Shown in pieces: positions 36,038 to 46,983 of a stretch of 64,000 bases of DNA. The DNA comes from Halobacillus litoralis (GTDB lineage Bacteria > Bacillota > Bacilli > Bacillales > Halobacillaceae). Location: positions 2,908,001 to 2,972,000 of the forward strand of contig NZ_CP129016.1 in assembly GCF_020524085.2 (NCBI RefSeq), written 5' to 3'. The notes beneath the pieces are model-generated. The model was not told the origin of the DNA. It searched no databases and saw nothing but the letters and a program-made list of their open reading frames with translations. The first letter of the stretch is position 1. Each line of letters begins with the position of its first letter. The translations under genes were made by a program, and so were the position numbers.

Positions 36038-36070
36038 GAAAGCCTTCTTTCATTCACGAAAGAAGGCTTT
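36038..36070 (-). terminator. Terminator after yneF
   Basis: GAAAGCCTTCTTTC (36038-36051) pairs with GAAAGAAGGCTTT (36058-36070). Confidence 0.9.
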
Positions 36071-36076
36071 GTGTCA

Positions 36077-36301
36077 TTATTTCATTTGATTGTTCATTGA
36101 ACGCATCATCTGATTGATCTTCTTCTGCGAAGGCTTTTGGCCCATCTGCATCATCAGTGTACGTAACATTTGTTCGTTAATTGGCGGGTTCTTTTTCAAA
36201 TAATTCATCATATACTTTCTTGCGATGAAGAAGCCTAGAGCTGCACCACCGACAAGAGTCAATAAAGCAATGATGATGACCCAAACGATCCCCAATGTCA
36301 T
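36077..36301 (-). CDS. yneF: UPF0154 membrane protein YneF
   Basis: 74-residue protein with a single N-terminal helix ([25 protein letters not shown]) and a basic tail with the family motif [25 protein letters not shown]. Function unknown. The ATG (36299-36301) has AGGAGG eleven bases upstream. In B. subtilis sirA lies between this gene and tkt; I see no sirA here. Confidence 0.9.
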   Translation of the reverse strand: MTLGIVWVIIIALLTLVGGAALGFFIARKYMMNYLKKNPPINEQMLRTLMMQMGQKPSQKKINQMMRSMNNQMK

Positions 36302-36631
36302 GACTTCGTCTTCCTCCTTCGTGTTGTCTCCCATAACAGTATAGTAAAACGTTCTGTAGAATACAATAGTCGTTTCAATATGACCATAATTCAGAGGCTA
36401 CTACAAGGGTCAAGCGTCTATGTGTAAGCAACAGGACCCCCATGAAAATAGAGTCATCTGCTATGAACGATGACCGTACCAGAGACAACAATCATTCTTA
36501 TGCCTATTATATCATATCGCGTAGGGAAACCGAAAATGGTTGTCCTTACTTTCATCCCTCATTTTTGAGATGATATTGAAACTCTCAGAATAAGAAGAAG
36601 CTGCCTTAGGAACTGGCAGCTTCTTTCTTGT
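36302..36631. other. Intergenic region yneF-tkt
   Basis: Apart from the tkt terminator (36595-36625) and presumably the yneF promoter, I see nothing recognisable. No open frame resembling SirA, which occupies this interval in B. subtilis, was found. Confidence 0.55.
36595..36625 (-). terminator. Terminator after tkt
   Basis: AAGAAGCTGCC (36595-36605) pairs perfectly with GGCAGCTTCTT (36615-36625). Confidence 0.9.
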
Positions 36632-38632
36632 TTATTTCATCAAGTTTTCCGCATGCTTCACTACGTTTTCTACCGTGAAACCATAGTTTTCAATTACAGT
36701 ATTTCCTGGCGCAGAAGCACCGAACTTGTCGATTCCGATGACGGAACCATCCAAACCTACATATCGGTCCCAACCGAATGAAGCGCCCATTTCAACTGCC
36801 AGACGTTTGCGGACAGAAGAAGGCAATACCTGTTCCTTGTATTCCTTAGGCTGAGCTTCAAAGCGATCGAAAGAAGGTACACTGACAACGCGGACATCGT
36901 AACCATTCTTTTTCAATTCAGCTTGAGCTTCAACAATCAATTGCACCTCTGAACCTGAAGCAAGCAGGATCGCATCCGGCTCTTCTTTATCAGAATCGCT
37001 AAGGATGTATGCCCCTTTCTTCATTCCTTCATAGGCATGTTCCTCTGTACCTTGTAGGGTCGGTAAACCTTGACGTGTAAGGACAAGTGCGGTTGGAGTC
37101 GATTCAGACTCTAAAGCAAGTCTCCACGCTGCATTGGTTTCGTTCCCATCCGCAGGACGAAGCACAGAAAGATTAGGCATCGCGCGAAGAGAAGCCAGTT
37201 GTTCCACAGGTTCGTGAGTCGGACCGTCTTCTCCAACGGCAACAGAATCATGAGTGAAGACATAGTTCACTGGAAGGTTCTGTAGGGCAGAAAGACGAAC
37301 AGCTGGGCGCAGGTAGTCACTGAAGACAAAGAATGTACCCGCATAAACTTTTAATCCTCCATGAAGGCCCATTCCGTTCATGGCAGACGCCATAGCAAAT
37401 TCACGAACACCGAACCAGATGTTTCGACCAGCGTAGTTGTTACGTGAAAAGTCTTCTTCATCTTTAACGGCCGTTTTGTTTGAACCTGCAAGATCGGCAC
37501 TACCACCAAAGAAATTAGGGATAGCTTTAGAAAGTGCATTGATCGCATCTCCTGAAGCAGCACGTGTTGCAGGGCTGTCTCCTACCTGGTATGTTGGAAG
37601 GCTTTGATCCCAGCCTTCAGGAAGCTCTCCGCGGATTGCGCGCTCAAATTCTTCCGCAAGCTCCGGATACGCCTCTTTGTACTGAGCCATTAAGTTGTTC
37701 CAAGATTCTTCTTTATCCTGACCATTTTGTTGAACTTTTTCTTTGAAGTCCTGATAGACCTCTTCAGGTACGTGGAACGGCTCGTGTTCCCACTCGTAAA
37801 ACTGTTTTGCAGCTGTTACTTCCTCATCACCTAGAGGAGCACCGTGTGAAGCAGACTTACCAGATTTGTTAGGAGAACCATACCCAATGACTGTTTTCAC
37901 TTCGATCATTGTTGGTTGATCTGTGTTCGCTTTTGCTTTCTCTAGTGCTTTCGCAACTTCTTCTGTATTCGTTCCATCTTCTACACGGATCACTTGCCAT
38001 CCATACGCTTCATAGCGTTTTTCAACACTTTCGCTGAAGGAACGATCAAGATCACCATCAAGAGAAATGTCGTTGGAATCATAAAGAACGATCAATTTAC
38101 CAAGGCCTAGGTGACCGGCAAGAGAAGCTGATTCCTGTGATACACCCTCCATCAAGTCACCATCACCACAAATCGTATATGTGTAATGGTCAACAACGTT
38201 GTACCCTTCGCGATTATATTTCCCGGAAAGATGAGCTTCTGCCATCGCCATTCCGGTCGCCATTGCAATACCCTGCCCTAGGGGACCTGTAGTTGCTTCT
38301 ACACCGTCTGTATGACCAAACTCTGGGTGCCCAGGGGTTTTTGAATCCCATTGACGGAAGGACTTAAGGTCGTCCATCGTCACGTTATAACCGGATAAGT
38401 GGAGCAAGCTGTAAAGAAGCATAGATCCGTGTCCAGCTGATAGGACGAAACGGTCGCGGTCAAACCAGTTCGAGTTTTTCGGATTGTGATCCATGAACTG
38501 AGTCCATAGCGTATATGCCATCGGTGCTGCACCCATCGGCATCCCCGGGTGTCCGGAGTTTGCTTTTTCTACTGCATCGATTGTTAAAGTTCTAATCGTA
38601 TTGATTGATGTTTGTTCAAGGCTGTTTGCCAT
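36632..38632 (-). CDS. tkt: Transketolase
   Basis: 666-residue thiamine-diphosphate enzyme of the pentose phosphate pathway. ThDP/Mg motif [20 protein letters not shown] (about residues 155-174, ending in the NDISLDG loop), catalytic His in [20 protein letters not shown], and [16 protein letters not shown] and [20 protein letters not shown] in the pyrimidine-binding domain. The ATG (38630-38632) has AAAGGGGA at correct spacing; an ATG three codons upstream is too close to that site. Neighbours ynzC and yneF match B. subtilis. Confidence 0.96.
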   Translation of the reverse strand: MANSLEQTSINTIRTLTIDAVEKANSGHPGMPMGAAPMAYTLWTQFMDHNPKNSNWFDRDRFVLSAGHGSMLLYSLLHLSGYNVTMDDLKSFRQWDSKTPGHPEFGHTDGVEATTGPLGQGIAMATGMAMAEAHLSGKYNREGYNVVDHYTYTICGDGDLMEGVSQESASLAGHLGLGKLIVLYDSNDISLDGDLDRSFSESVEKRYEAYGWQVIRVEDGTNTEEVAKALEKAKANTDQPTMIEVKTVIGYGSPNKSGKSASHGAPLGDEEVTAAKQFYEWEHEPFHVPEEVYQDFKEKVQQNGQDKEESWNNLMAQYKEAYPELAEEFERAIRGELPEGWDQSLPTYQVGDSPATRAASGDAINALSKAIPNFFGGSADLAGSNKTAVKDEEDFSRNNYAGRNIWFGVREFAMASAMNGMGLHGGLKVYAGTFFVFSDYLRPAVRLSALQNLPVNYVFTHDSVAVGEDGPTHEPVEQLASLRAMPNLSVLRPADGNETNAAWRLALESESTPTALVLTRQGLPTLQGTEEHAYEGMKKGAYILSDSDKEEPDAILLASGSEVQLIVEAQAELKKNGYDVRVVSVPSFDRFEAQPKEYKEQVLPSSVRKRLAVEMGASFGWDRYVGLDGSVIGIDKFGASAPGNTVIENYGFTVENVVKHAENLMK

Positions 38633-38769
38633 GTTCAACATTCCCCTTTCGTTTCAGGTATATGTACCATGTATTATCCTATAATGAAATTCATTTCGAA
38701 ACAAGCTTTGTGCAAAATTTCGCACAGCCTCAAACCTAATTTCCCCCTTATTCAGGGAATTAAACAAGA

Positions 38770-38802
38770 AAAAATCCGCATTCGAAAATTATCGAATACG
38801 GA
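38770..38802 (-). terminator. Terminator after ynzC
   Basis: TCCGCATTCGA (38775-38785) pairs with TCGAATACGGA (38792-38802), and TTTTTT follows on the minus strand. Confidence 0.8.
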
Positions 38803-38812
38803 CGATTTGGCC

Positions 38813-39046
38813 TTAATTCTTTTTTTCGTTCTTTTGCATTTGACGAAGCTTCTCTGGAGTTACGTCATTCCCTTTCGGATCAATGACGGTCACACCTTTC
38901 AGCTGATTCTTGAAGGATGCGCGCGCATTTTTCAAATATTCATGGCGCAGCTTCTGTTGTTCCGCTTTCTCTTCCTTCGAAAGCTCTTCCTGCTTAGATT
39001 TATTAGCTAGCTCATTTATACGATTAATTTTTTCTTTTGATAACAT
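38813..39046 (-). CDS. ynzC: DUF896 protein YnzC
   Basis: 77-residue helical protein of the UPF0291/YnzC family: LSKEKINRINELANKSKQEE, then KLRHEYLKNARASFKNQLKG and the tail DPKGNDVTPEKLRQMQ. In B. subtilis it is in the SOS-induced yneA-yneB-ynzC operon; the function is unknown. ATG 39044-39046 has AAAGGAGA. It is the last gene of the SOS operon here too. Confidence 0.92.
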   Translation of the reverse strand: MLSKEKINRINELANKSKQEELSKEEKAEQQKLRHEYLKNARASFKNQLKGVTVIDPKGNDVTPEKLRQMQKNEKKN

Positions 39047-39130
39047 AGATCCTTCTCCTTTAATCATAGTCTGGATCGTAAAACATGAAAAAGACAAGAA
39101 ATCCAAAGATCCTTGTCCACACATCCTATA

Positions 39131-40084
<954 letters not shown>

Positions 40085-40091
40085 CTAATCT

Positions 40092-40715
40092 ATGAGTAAA
40101 CTTTCAAAGCGGCAGCAGGAAATACTAGATTTTATTAAAGAACAGGTTCTAGCAAAAGGATATCCACCATCCGTAAGGGAGATCGGTCAATCCGTTGGTC
40201 TTGCTTCAAGTTCGACTGTGCATGGTCACTTGTCCAGATTGGAGAAAAAAGGATATATTAGACGCGATCCGACCAAACCTCGTGCCATTGAAGTAATTGA
40301 ATTAGAAGAAGATCACAGCATCCCGAGAAGTGAAGCTTCTTACGCTCCAGTAATCGGTAAAGTCACGGCGGGGTCACCGATTACAGCTGTTGAAAACATT
40401 GAAGAATATGTCCCTCTACCCGATTCACTTGCAGGGTCGGATGACAACACCTTCGTACTAATTGTACAAGGTGAAAGTATGATCGAGGCAGGAATTCTTG
40501 ACGGGGATATGGTCATCGTCAGACAACAACAGACCGCTCAGAACGGCGACATCGTTGTTGCAATGACGGAAGACGAAGAAGCCACTGTGAAGCGGTTCTT
40601 CAAAGAAAGAAATCATGTTCGCTTGCAGCCTGAGAACGCAACGATGGAACCCATTCTATTACAGGATGTATCCATTCTTGGGAAAGTCGTAGGTCTTTAC
40701 AGGACCGTACACTAA
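40092..40715 (+). CDS. lexA: SOS repressor LexA
   Basis: 207-residue LexA. The N-terminal winged HTH ([20 protein letters not shown], then [23 protein letters not shown]) is followed by the autocleavage site Ala-Gly in [13 protein letters not shown] (about residue 92), the nucleophile Ser in [11 protein letters not shown] (about 129) and the general-base Lys in EEATVKRFF (about 167). Represses DNA-damage genes and is cleaved with RecA filaments. Start with ACGAGGTG. LexA boxes lie just upstream and also before parE and recA in this window. Confidence 0.97.
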   Translation: MSKLSKRQQEILDFIKEQVLAKGYPPSVREIGQSVGLASSSTVHGHLSRLEKKGYIRRDPTKPRAIEVIELEEDHSIPRSEASYAPVIGKVTAGSPITAVENIEEYVPLPDSLAGSDDNTFVLIVQGESMIEAGILDGDMVIVRQQQTAQNGDIVVAMTEDEEATVKRFFKERNHVRLQPENATMEPILLQDVSILGKVVGLYRTVH

Positions 40716-40756
40716 AAGAAAGAGGCGAGGTTTAGTTAAACCTCGCCTCTTTCTTT
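40715..40756. terminator. Bidirectional terminator lexA / WYL-like gene
   Basis: AAAGAAAGAGGCGAGGTTTA (40715-40734) pairs perfectly with TAAACCTCGCCTCTTTCTTT (40737-40756). Confidence 0.93.
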
Positions 40757-40763
40757 ACTTATG

Positions 40764-40988
40764 TCATACTCCATAACTTTTACGGATAGATGTTAAAGGA
40801 AGTACAGACAATATATGATCTTTTATAATCGTTCCCACCTGTTTTCGCTCATAGAAGTAAGCAATGATCTGTTCATCCTGAATGTCGACCACTCTCACCA
40901 CTCTTTGTGATATGACGCCTTCGCGATTGATATAGATCCACGCCAACTTAATCTTCTCCAGTTTCATAAGCTGGAAGTACGCTTCCAT
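40764..40988 (-). CDS. Small WYL-like domain protein
   Basis: 74-residue protein: LEKIKLAWIYINREGVISQR, then VVRVVDIQDEQIIAYFYERK and QVGTIIKDHILSVLPL. The pattern (x-x-Y-x-x-x-x-G-x-x-x-x-R-x-V...AYxxxRKQ...ILSV) resembles a stand-alone WYL ligand-binding domain seen in small Bacillus proteins, without an HTH. I could not assign a function. The ATG (40986-40988) has AGAGGG; an open frame extends upstream without a binding site. It lies between convergent lexA and glnA. Confidence 0.6.
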   Translation of the reverse strand: MEAYFQLMKLEKIKLAWIYINREGVISQRVVRVVDIQDEQIIAYFYERKQVGTIIKDHILSVLPLTSIRKSYGV

Positions 40989-41068
40989 TGGTAACCCTCT
41001 ATAACTGGAGCGTTTGTTCTTATTTTTGTTACATGTAACTCCCCATCGAAAGTATAGAAATACATAAA

Positions 41069-41099
41069 AAACCCTTGAAGCTAAAAGCTTCAAGGGTTT
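41069..41099 (-). terminator. Terminator after glnA
   Basis: AAACCCTTGAAGC (41069-41081) pairs perfectly with GCTTCAAGGGTTT (41087-41099). The minus-strand T-tract is TTTTTTA. Confidence 0.92.
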
Positions 41100-41105
41100 T
41101 ATACT

Positions 41106-42437
41106 TTAATACGTCTGCAAATATTGTTCGCGTTCCCACGGATGAACCTGGGTGCGGAACATATCCCATTCGATTTCTTTCGCTTCAATGAAGTGTTCAA
41201 ATAGGTGTTCCCCTAGGGCTTCTACCATAATCGGATCCTGATGCAGCTCTTCCAGTGCATCATACAATGTAGCAGGCAGGTCTTTCACCCCGTGAGCTTC
41301 CCGCTCTTTCTTATCCATCACGTAAATGTTTCGATCGACAGGAGCAGGTGCTTCCAGTTTATTTTCCACACCATCAAGTCCAGCAGCAAGAAGTACAGCC
41401 ATCGCCATGTATGGGTTCGCTGATGGATCCACACTGCGTACTTCGATTCTTGTGCTCAATCCACGGGATGTAGGAACACGTACGAGCGGACTACGGTTTT
41501 GACCGGACCATGCTACATAACACGGTGCTTCATACCCTGGCACAAGACGTTTGTAGGAATTGACGGTAGGGTTCGTCACGGCTGTGAAGTTCGTTGCATG
41601 CTTGATAATGCCTGCTGTGAACTGATAAGCCACCTCAGACAATTGTTCCTTCCCTTTCTCATCAAAGAACGCATTGCCCTTTTCATTGAAAAGAGACATG
41701 TTCGCGTGCATACCAGATCCGTTTACACCGAACAATGGTTTAGGCATGAATGTTGCATGCAAACCATGTTGACGTGCAATGGTTTTAACGACGAGTTTGA
41801 ATGTTTGGATATCATCACAATGCTTGATTGCATCCGCATATTTGAAGTCAATTTCGTGCTGGCCTGGAGCTACTTCATGGTGAGAGGCCTCAATTTCAAA
41901 GCCCATTTCCTCAAGCTCTAGGACGATATCCCGGCGGCAGTTTTCGCCAAGGTCGGTCGGTGCTAAGTCGAAGTAGCCACCTTTATCATTCAATTCCATC
42001 GTTGGTTCGCCTTTTTCATCTAATTTGAATAGGAAAAATTCAGGTTCTGTACCAATGTTGAAAGCAGAAAATCCGAGTTTCTCCATTTTTTTGATGTTAC
42101 GCTTCAAATTGTAGCGTGGGCATCCTTCAAAAGGAGTTTGGTCTGGGTTATAGATGTCACAGATGAATCGTGCAACTTTCCCTTTTTCAGAAGTCCAAGG
42201 GAAGACGACGAAAGTATCCAGGTCTGGGACCAAATACATGTCAGACTCCTCGATACGAACGAAACCTTCAATAGAGGATCCGTCAAACATCATCATGCCA
42301 TCAATAGCTTTATCCAACTGGCTAAGTGGAATTTCCACATTTTTGATTGTACCAAGCATATCCGTGAACTGCAGACGGATAAACTTGACGTTTTCCTCAT
42401 CGATTTTTTTGTAAATTTCTTCTTTAGTTAAACCCAT
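41106..42437 (-). CDS. glnA: Glutamine synthetase type I
   Basis: 443-residue GSI-alpha enzyme that makes glutamine from glutamate and ammonia. Visible signatures: [20 protein letters not shown] (N-terminal half of the active site), [30 protein letters not shown] (substrate-binding loop), [10 protein letters not shown] and the glutamate flap region [21 protein letters not shown]. No adenylylation Tyr motif is evident, as expected for the Bacillus type, which is feedback-controlled and binds GlnR and TnrA. Second gene of the glnRA operon, 24 bases after glnR. Confidence 0.97.
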   Translation of the reverse strand: MGLTKEEIYKKIDEENVKFIRLQFTDMLGTIKNVEIPLSQLDKAIDGMMMFDGSSIEGFVRIEESDMYLVPDLDTFVVFPWTSEKGKVARFICDIYNPDQTPFEGCPRYNLKRNIKKMEKLGFSAFNIGTEPEFFLFKLDEKGEPTMELNDKGGYFDLAPTDLGENCRRDIVLELEEMGFEIEASHHEVAPGQHEIDFKYADAIKHCDDIQTFKLVVKTIARQHGLHATFMPKPLFGVNGSGMHANMSLFNEKGNAFFDEKGKEQLSEVAYQFTAGIIKHATNFTAVTNPTVNSYKRLVPGYEAPCYVAWSGQNRSPLVRVPTSRGLSTRIEVRSVDPSANPYMAMAVLLAAGLDGVENKLEAPAPVDRNIYVMDKKEREAHGVKDLPATLYDALEELHQDPIMVEALGEHLFEHFIEAKEIEWDMFRTQVHPWEREQYLQTY

Positions 42438-42461
42438 TGAATTTCTCCTCTCAACACAATA

Positions 42462-42866
42462 TTAATGGAAGAACCTTGACATTTCTCCCTGTCTGATTGC
42501 TAATTTACCTTGTCTTCCCGCTGTGAATAGTTCTCGTTGCAGCATACGACGAAGTTCTTTTTCGGTAAGTTCATTGTGTACTTCCTTCACCTGATCCTCA
42601 TCATATACTTCATTATCTGGCTGATCGTTCAGCTTCAGAACTTTCTTGATTCCGGCCATGTTCACACCCTGATCGATCAAGTCTTTAATTTCAAGAAGTC
42701 GATCGACATCATTGAATGAAAACATACGTCGGTTCCCTTCTGAACGGGCCGGCTGAACAAGCTCGTGCTGTTCATAGTACCGAATCTGCCGTGCAGTAAG
42801 GTCTGTCAATGATTGAACAATCCCCATCGGGAATAACGGCATAGAACGACGAATTTCATCACTCAT
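42462..42866 (-). CDS. glnR: Nitrogen repressor GlnR (MerR family)
   Basis: 134-residue MerR-type regulator. DNA-binding domain: [20 protein letters not shown], then [25 protein letters not shown] (winged helix). The C-terminal tail [17 protein letters not shown] is the GlnR autoinhibitory/GS-sensing end; TnrA is shorter there. It represses glnRA under nitrogen excess when activated by feedback-inhibited GS. A GlnR box and a sigma-A promoter lie upstream. Start ATG with GGGGAGGTG. Confidence 0.96.
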   Translation of the reverse strand: MSDEIRRSMPLFPMGIVQSLTDLTARQIRYYEQHELVQPARSEGNRRMFSFNDVDRLLEIKDLIDQGVNMAGIKKVLKLNDQPDNEVYDEDQVKEVHNELTEKELRRMLQRELFTAGRQGKLAIRQGEMSRFFH

Positions 42867-42900
42867 CGATGTGCCACCTCCCCATAAGAATGATACTTTA

Positions 42901-42949
42901 ATTATACGTCACGAAAGGGATATGTCAACATATGTGAGGAATGTTCACA
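42901..42949 (-). promoter_or_regulatory. glnRA promoter and GlnR/TnrA box
   Basis: The 17-bp operator TGTGA-N7-TCACA (42933-42949) fits TGTNA-N7-TNACA perfectly. It abuts the -35 TTGACA (42923-42928); the -10 TATAAT is at 42901-42906, with a 16-base spacer. Confidence 0.88.
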
Positions 42950-42992
42950 CAATTTGGAGATGTTTTTTGAAAGGGTTACCATTCCCTTTGCT

Positions 42993-44240
42993 TCAAGCTT
43001 TGACCATACCCTCTTCTACCAACTGTTGCACCGCTTGTACGACAGCGATCTTTACATGCGCATAAGTCAATCCCCCTTGGACGAAGGCTGTATATGGGGG
43101 GCGAATAGGACCGTCGGCGGTCAATTCGAGACTGGCTCCTTGAATGAAAGTCCCTGCAGCCATGATCACTTCGTCCTCATACCCCGGCATGACGCTTGGC
43201 TCTGGTTTGAATTGGGAATTGATCGGGGATGCCTGCTGAATGGATTGACAGAAGCTGATCATTTGTTCAGCGGTTTTAAAGTTGACGGATTGAATTAAAT
43301 CTGTTCTCTTCACATCATAAGCAGGATTGGTGTCGAAACCCCATTCACTTAAATATTTCGAAGTGAAAATAGCTCCTTTCAAAGCTTCTCCCACGACATG
43401 AGGGGCAAGGAAAATCCCTTGATACATCTCTTGCAGGCTGTTCAAACTCGGGCCTGTTTCCTTCCCTAGCCCAGGAGCTGTCAATCGATAGCTGCATTTT
43501 TCAATGAGGGATTTACGTCCTGCAATGTACCCACCGACTCTGGCAATTCCACCTCCAGGGTTCTTAATTAACGAACCAGCGATCATATCAGCGCCTACTT
43601 CAAGCGGCTCTTTCGTTTCTACGAATTCACCATAACAATTGTCAACAAAAATAATCACATCGTCTTTTATGTCACGCACAAATCGTATGATGGATTGTAA
43701 CTCGTCAATGAGGAATGAAGGACGGTCCTCGTATCCTTTTGATCTTTGGATGGCTACCACCTTCGTCTTATCTTGCATAGCTGTTCGGATTCTATCATGG
43801 GCAAAAGCTCCGTTTTCTTCTAAAGGAACGGTTTGATAGCTGATACCAAAATCACGTAGAGAACCTGTATCTTTCTTGTCCTCAGAACCAATGACATCTC
43901 TTAGGGTGTCATAAGGTTCTCCTGATATGTATAGCAGTTCATCACCCGGACGTAATACCCCGAATAAGGCTGTGGTGATTGCATGTGTTCCCGAGATGAG
44001 CTGAGGTCTGACAAGCGCATCTTCCGCTTTGAATATCTCTGCATACAATGCTTCCAGAGTGTCTCGCCCGAAATCATCATAGCCATAACCTGTTGTCGGG
44101 TTAAAATGAGAATCGCTGACCCTCAGTTTATGGAAGGCCTTTAAAACTTTTTCTTGATTGTAATCGACAATCTCGTCAACCCTATGATGTTGGTTCTTAA
44201 TCTCTTTTTCTACACGTTGTTTCATTTCTTGAATGTTCAT
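42993..44240 (-). CDS. ynbB: Cys/Met-metabolism PLP-enzyme YnbB (methionine gamma-lyase-like)
   Basis: 415-residue PLP-dependent protein of the YnbB (aluminium-resistance) family. Blocks: NPTTGYGYDDFGRDTLEALYA, RPQLISGTHAITTALFGVLRPGDELLY and the PLP-lysine region DMIAGSLIKNPGGGIARVGGYIAG (about residue 233). Fold type I; a methionine gamma-lyase-like activity has been proposed for the family, but the physiological role is unclear. It stands between hflX and glnR as in B. subtilis. ATG with AAGAGGA. Confidence 0.9.
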   Translation of the reverse strand: MNIQEMKQRVEKEIKNQHHRVDEIVDYNQEKVLKAFHKLRVSDSHFNPTTGYGYDDFGRDTLEALYAEIFKAEDALVRPQLISGTHAITTALFGVLRPGDELLYISGEPYDTLRDVIGSEDKKDTGSLRDFGISYQTVPLEENGAFAHDRIRTAMQDKTKVVAIQRSKGYEDRPSFLIDELQSIIRFVRDIKDDVIIFVDNCYGEFVETKEPLEVGADMIAGSLIKNPGGGIARVGGYIAGRKSLIEKCSYRLTAPGLGKETGPSLNSLQEMYQGIFLAPHVVGEALKGAIFTSKYLSEWGFDTNPAYDVKRTDLIQSVNFKTAEQMISFCQSIQQASPINSQFKPEPSVMPGYEDEVIMAAGTFIQGASLELTADGPIRPPYTAFVQGGLTYAHVKIAVVQAVQQLVEEGMVKA

Positions 44241-44297
44241 GATGGGTCCTCTTCCTATCTTGCAGTATATTTCGTTGTTCCAACGTTTTGTTCATAT

Positions 44298-45530
44298 TTA
44301 TAATATTTGATGTTTCAATGGGTGTTCGGGATGGATGAAACCGTGAAGGGCATAGCCCTCTTTTTCTTCATAAAAATTTATGCTCGTAATCATACTGTAG
44401 GCCTTGAATTGCTGCAGCCGTTTCCCTTCAGAAGCCGGCACGAAAACATCATACTCATCCCACTCTTCTCTTAAAACCTCTTCGATTTTATGAAGGACAC
44501 GTTTACGATCGATTGGATCATGCACGCTCACTGTCAGCGAAGGGAAGGAGTGCGGAATGAAATCCTCCTTCAGTAGATCTTTCTTATTATATACGGTCAG
44601 TATCGGCAGTTGACCAGCCCCGAGTTCGTCCAACAACTTCAATACAGTCTTTTCCTGCTGCATATGATCAGGGTGTGAAGCATCAACCATATGAACGATA
44701 AAATCTGCCTCTGTCACTTCTTCTAACGTAGATCGGAATGCTGCTATGAGCGTCGTTGGCAAGTCCTGAATGAATCCTACCGTATCAGATAGGAGAGCCA
44801 AAAAGCCAGAAGGAAGGCTCATCTGCCTTGTCAAAGGATCGAGTGTAGCAAACAATAAATCCTCTTCAAAGGACTGGCTATCGGTTACTCTATTGAAGAA
44901 AGTCGATTTACCAGCATTCGTATAACCGACGATTGCCACTTGAAAGGCGCGGTTTTCTTTTCTCCGCTTCCGGTATTGCTCTCGTTGTTTAACGACCGTA
45001 TCCAACCTCTTCTTGATATCATCAATTCTCCGTTGTATATGACGGCGGTCGGTTTCCAATTTGGTTTCACCAGGACCTCGTGTACCAATTCCTCCACCTA
45101 ACCGGGATAACGCTGTCCCCTGTCCGGATAGCCGAGGAAGCATATATTGCAGTTGAGCAAGTTCTACCTGCAATTTCCCTTCTTTTGTACGGGCTCTTCC
45201 TGCAAAAATATCAAGGATCAGCTGACTTCTGTCGATCACGCGCACACCGACCCTATCCGCTATGTTTCTAAGCTGACCAGGAGATAACTCATCATTAAAT
45301 ATGACAAGCTCAGCTTCAGATTCCTCGGCTGCTTCTTTTATTTCTTCCAGTTTACCCTCACCTAAATATGTAGCCGGGTGAACCCGGTCACGCTTTTGAG
45401 TTATAATTTTACATACTTCTCCATTAGCGGTCTCAGTCAGCGACTGAAGCTCTTCCAAGGAAGACTGAAACCGTTCTTCCTTTTCGGATGGATCTTTTCT
45501 AGCAACTAACACGACCAATTCTTTTGCCAT
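44298..45530 (-). CDS. hflX: Ribosome-splitting GTPase HflX
   Basis: 410-residue HflX. An N-terminal domain (LVVLVARKDPSEKEERFQSS, with the Gly-rich GQGTALSRLGGGIGTRGPGETKLE that contacts the 50S) precedes the GTPase domain: G1 GYTNAGKS, G2 segment DLLFATLDPLTR, G3 DTVGFI, G4 NKKD. HflX dissociates stalled 70S ribosomes under stress. The ATG at 45528-45530 has AGGTGA eight bases upstream; a GTG four codons earlier is less well placed. It follows spoVK in the minus direction. Confidence 0.94.
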   Translation of the reverse strand: MAKELVVLVARKDPSEKEERFQSSLEELQSLTETANGEVCKIITQKRDRVHPATYLGEGKLEEIKEAAEESEAELVIFNDELSPGQLRNIADRVGVRVIDRSQLILDIFAGRARTKEGKLQVELAQLQYMLPRLSGQGTALSRLGGGIGTRGPGETKLETDRRHIQRRIDDIKKRLDTVVKQREQYRKRRKENRAFQVAIVGYTNAGKSTFFNRVTDSQSFEEDLLFATLDPLTRQMSLPSGFLALLSDTVGFIQDLPTTLIAAFRSTLEEVTEADFIVHMVDASHPDHMQQEKTVLKLLDELGAGQLPILTVYNKKDLLKEDFIPHSFPSLTVSVHDPIDRKRVLHKIEEVLREEWDEYDVFVPASEGKRLQQFKAYSMITSINFYEEKEGYALHGFIHPEHPLKHQIL

Positions 45531-45610
45531 CTGTCTCTTCACCTACTCTTCCATCTGCCTGTATCTTTTTCATCATAACAGAAAAATGATTCCTATGAAT
45601 GGACGACCGT

Positions 45611-46555
45611 TCAGATCAAGTCTGTTTCTTGTAAAGGAAAGTCAAAGTCTTCAGCCTGTAGGGTCATCAATGTCTTCTTCTTAGGGTTAGGGGTGCTGAT
45701 TACTCTCCAGGCATGTTTTCGAATGGCCTCTTCAATAAGGTTCCTTACATAACGGGCATTTGAAAAATTTTCCTCGCGCCTGACGTACACGTAGGCCAGA
45801 TGTTGGAAAAGTTTTCGTTCCGCCTCTTTTGTTAAACAATATTCCCTTTCTTCAATCATTCCAAAAGCAATCTGGGTAAGTTCTTTAGCAGAATAGTCCT
45901 TAAATGAAAGCTGGATGGGGAACCGGGAAGCAAGACCTGGATTTAATGTCAGAAAATCTTCCATTTCATCTGGATAACCAGCAAGGATAATAATGCATTC
46001 ATTATGATGATCTTCCATGCATTTCACCAATGTATCAATCGCTTCTTTTCCGAAATCCTTTTCTCCACCTCTTGCTAAGGAATAGGCTTCATCAATAAAA
46101 AGGACTCCCCCCAATGCTTTATGGATCAGATCCTTCGTCTTTTGGGCTGTATGACCGATATACTCGCCTACAAGGTCACTCCGATCCGCTTCTATGAATT
46201 GACCCTTATCAAGCACCCCGACTTCACGGAATAACGCAGCAACCATTCGCGCGACGGTCGTCTTTCCCGTACCGGGATTTCCGTGGAAAACCATGTGTAG
46301 TACTTGCGCATTCGATTTCAATCCTGCTTCTTCTCTTTTCTTTGAAACGAGCACCTGTGCATAGATTTCTTTGACCCTGGTCTTTAAATCCTCCATTCCA
46401 ATGATGGAATTGAAAAATTCCTCGATCTTCAGAAAAGGCGCCCCCGTCTGTTTGAGGGTGGCTGCTTTCCGATCAGGAATCGCTTTTTCTTTAGAATCAT
46501 TCAACACAATATTGATTGTGCTGCTCGGTCTCACTGTTTTCGCTTGGGGTTGCAC
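45611..46555 (-). CDS. spoVK: Stage V sporulation protein K (SpoVK), CbxX-type AAA+ ATPase
   Basis: 314-residue single-module CbxX/CfxQ ATPase. Walker A HGNPGTGKTTVARM (about residue 92), sensor segment SDLVGEYIGHTAQKTKDL, Walker B GGVLFIDEAYSLARGGE and arginine-finger segment NPGLASRFP. It is required for spore maturation in B. subtilis, where it also lies beside ynbA (hflX) and hfq. Start GTG with GAGGAGG and correct spacing. The larger tandem paralogue at 26740-29004 has the same motifs twice. Confidence 0.93.
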   Translation of the reverse strand: MQPQAKTVRPSSTINIVLNDSKEKAIPDRKAATLKQTGAPFLKIEEFFNSIIGMEDLKTRVKEIYAQVLVSKKREEAGLKSNAQVLHMVFHGNPGTGKTTVARMVAALFREVGVLDKGQFIEADRSDLVGEYIGHTAQKTKDLIHKALGGVLFIDEAYSLARGGEKDFGKEAIDTLVKCMEDHHNECIIILAGYPDEMEDFLTLNPGLASRFPIQLSFKDYSAKELTQIAFGMIEEREYCLTKEAERKLFQHLAYVYVRREENFSNARYVRNLIEEAIRKHAWRVISTPNPKKKTLMTLQAEDFDFPLQETDLI

Positions 46556-46654
46556 ATCGATCCCTCCTCATTCTTCTTCATCATACGCGTAGGGATGGTT
46601 TCCTGTGACAAACGCCCAATGGGTGGATGCGCTTCTTTCATTCCCTTCATCCAT

Positions 46655-46693
46655 GAAAGAAGCGGGTGCCGTATAAAGGCACCCGCTTCTTTC
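46655..46693 (-). terminator. Terminator after hfq
   Basis: GAAAGAAGCGGGTGCC (46655-46670) pairs perfectly with GGCACCCGCTTCTTTC (46678-46693), a 16-bp stem. Confidence 0.92.
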
Positions 46694-46713
46694 GGTTTCA
46701 TGAACCATTCACA

Positions 46714-46938
46714 CTATTCTTTATCCAATGAAACATTTTTGACAGGAGCAAATGTTGAAATGGCATGTTTGAAAATCAATTGTTGCTTTCCTTCTGTCTC
46801 TAACAAGACAGTGAAGTTGTCGAAGGCTTTAACGATGCCTCTCAATTGAAATCCGTTGAGCAGAAAGACAGTCACCTGCATGCGTTCTTTCCTTAATTGA
46901 TTCAAATAATTGTCCTGGATATTAACCGATTGGGCCAT
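46714..46938 (-). CDS. hfq: RNA chaperone Hfq
   Basis: 74-residue Hfq with both Sm motifs: [20 protein letters not shown], then [18 protein letters not shown] (Sm1) and [13 protein letters not shown] (Sm2, with the usual YKHAIST core as FKHAIST). Binds small RNAs and A-rich mRNA. It follows miaA by 45 bases. ATG with AGAGGAGG. Confidence 0.96.
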   Translation of the reverse strand: MAQSVNIQDNYLNQLRKERMQVTVFLLNGFQLRGIVKAFDNFTVLLETEGKQQLIFKHAISTFAPVKNVSLDKE

Positions 46939-46983
46939 GGATCTTCCTCCTCTTTTCTATCTGTAATAATACGATTCTACGCA

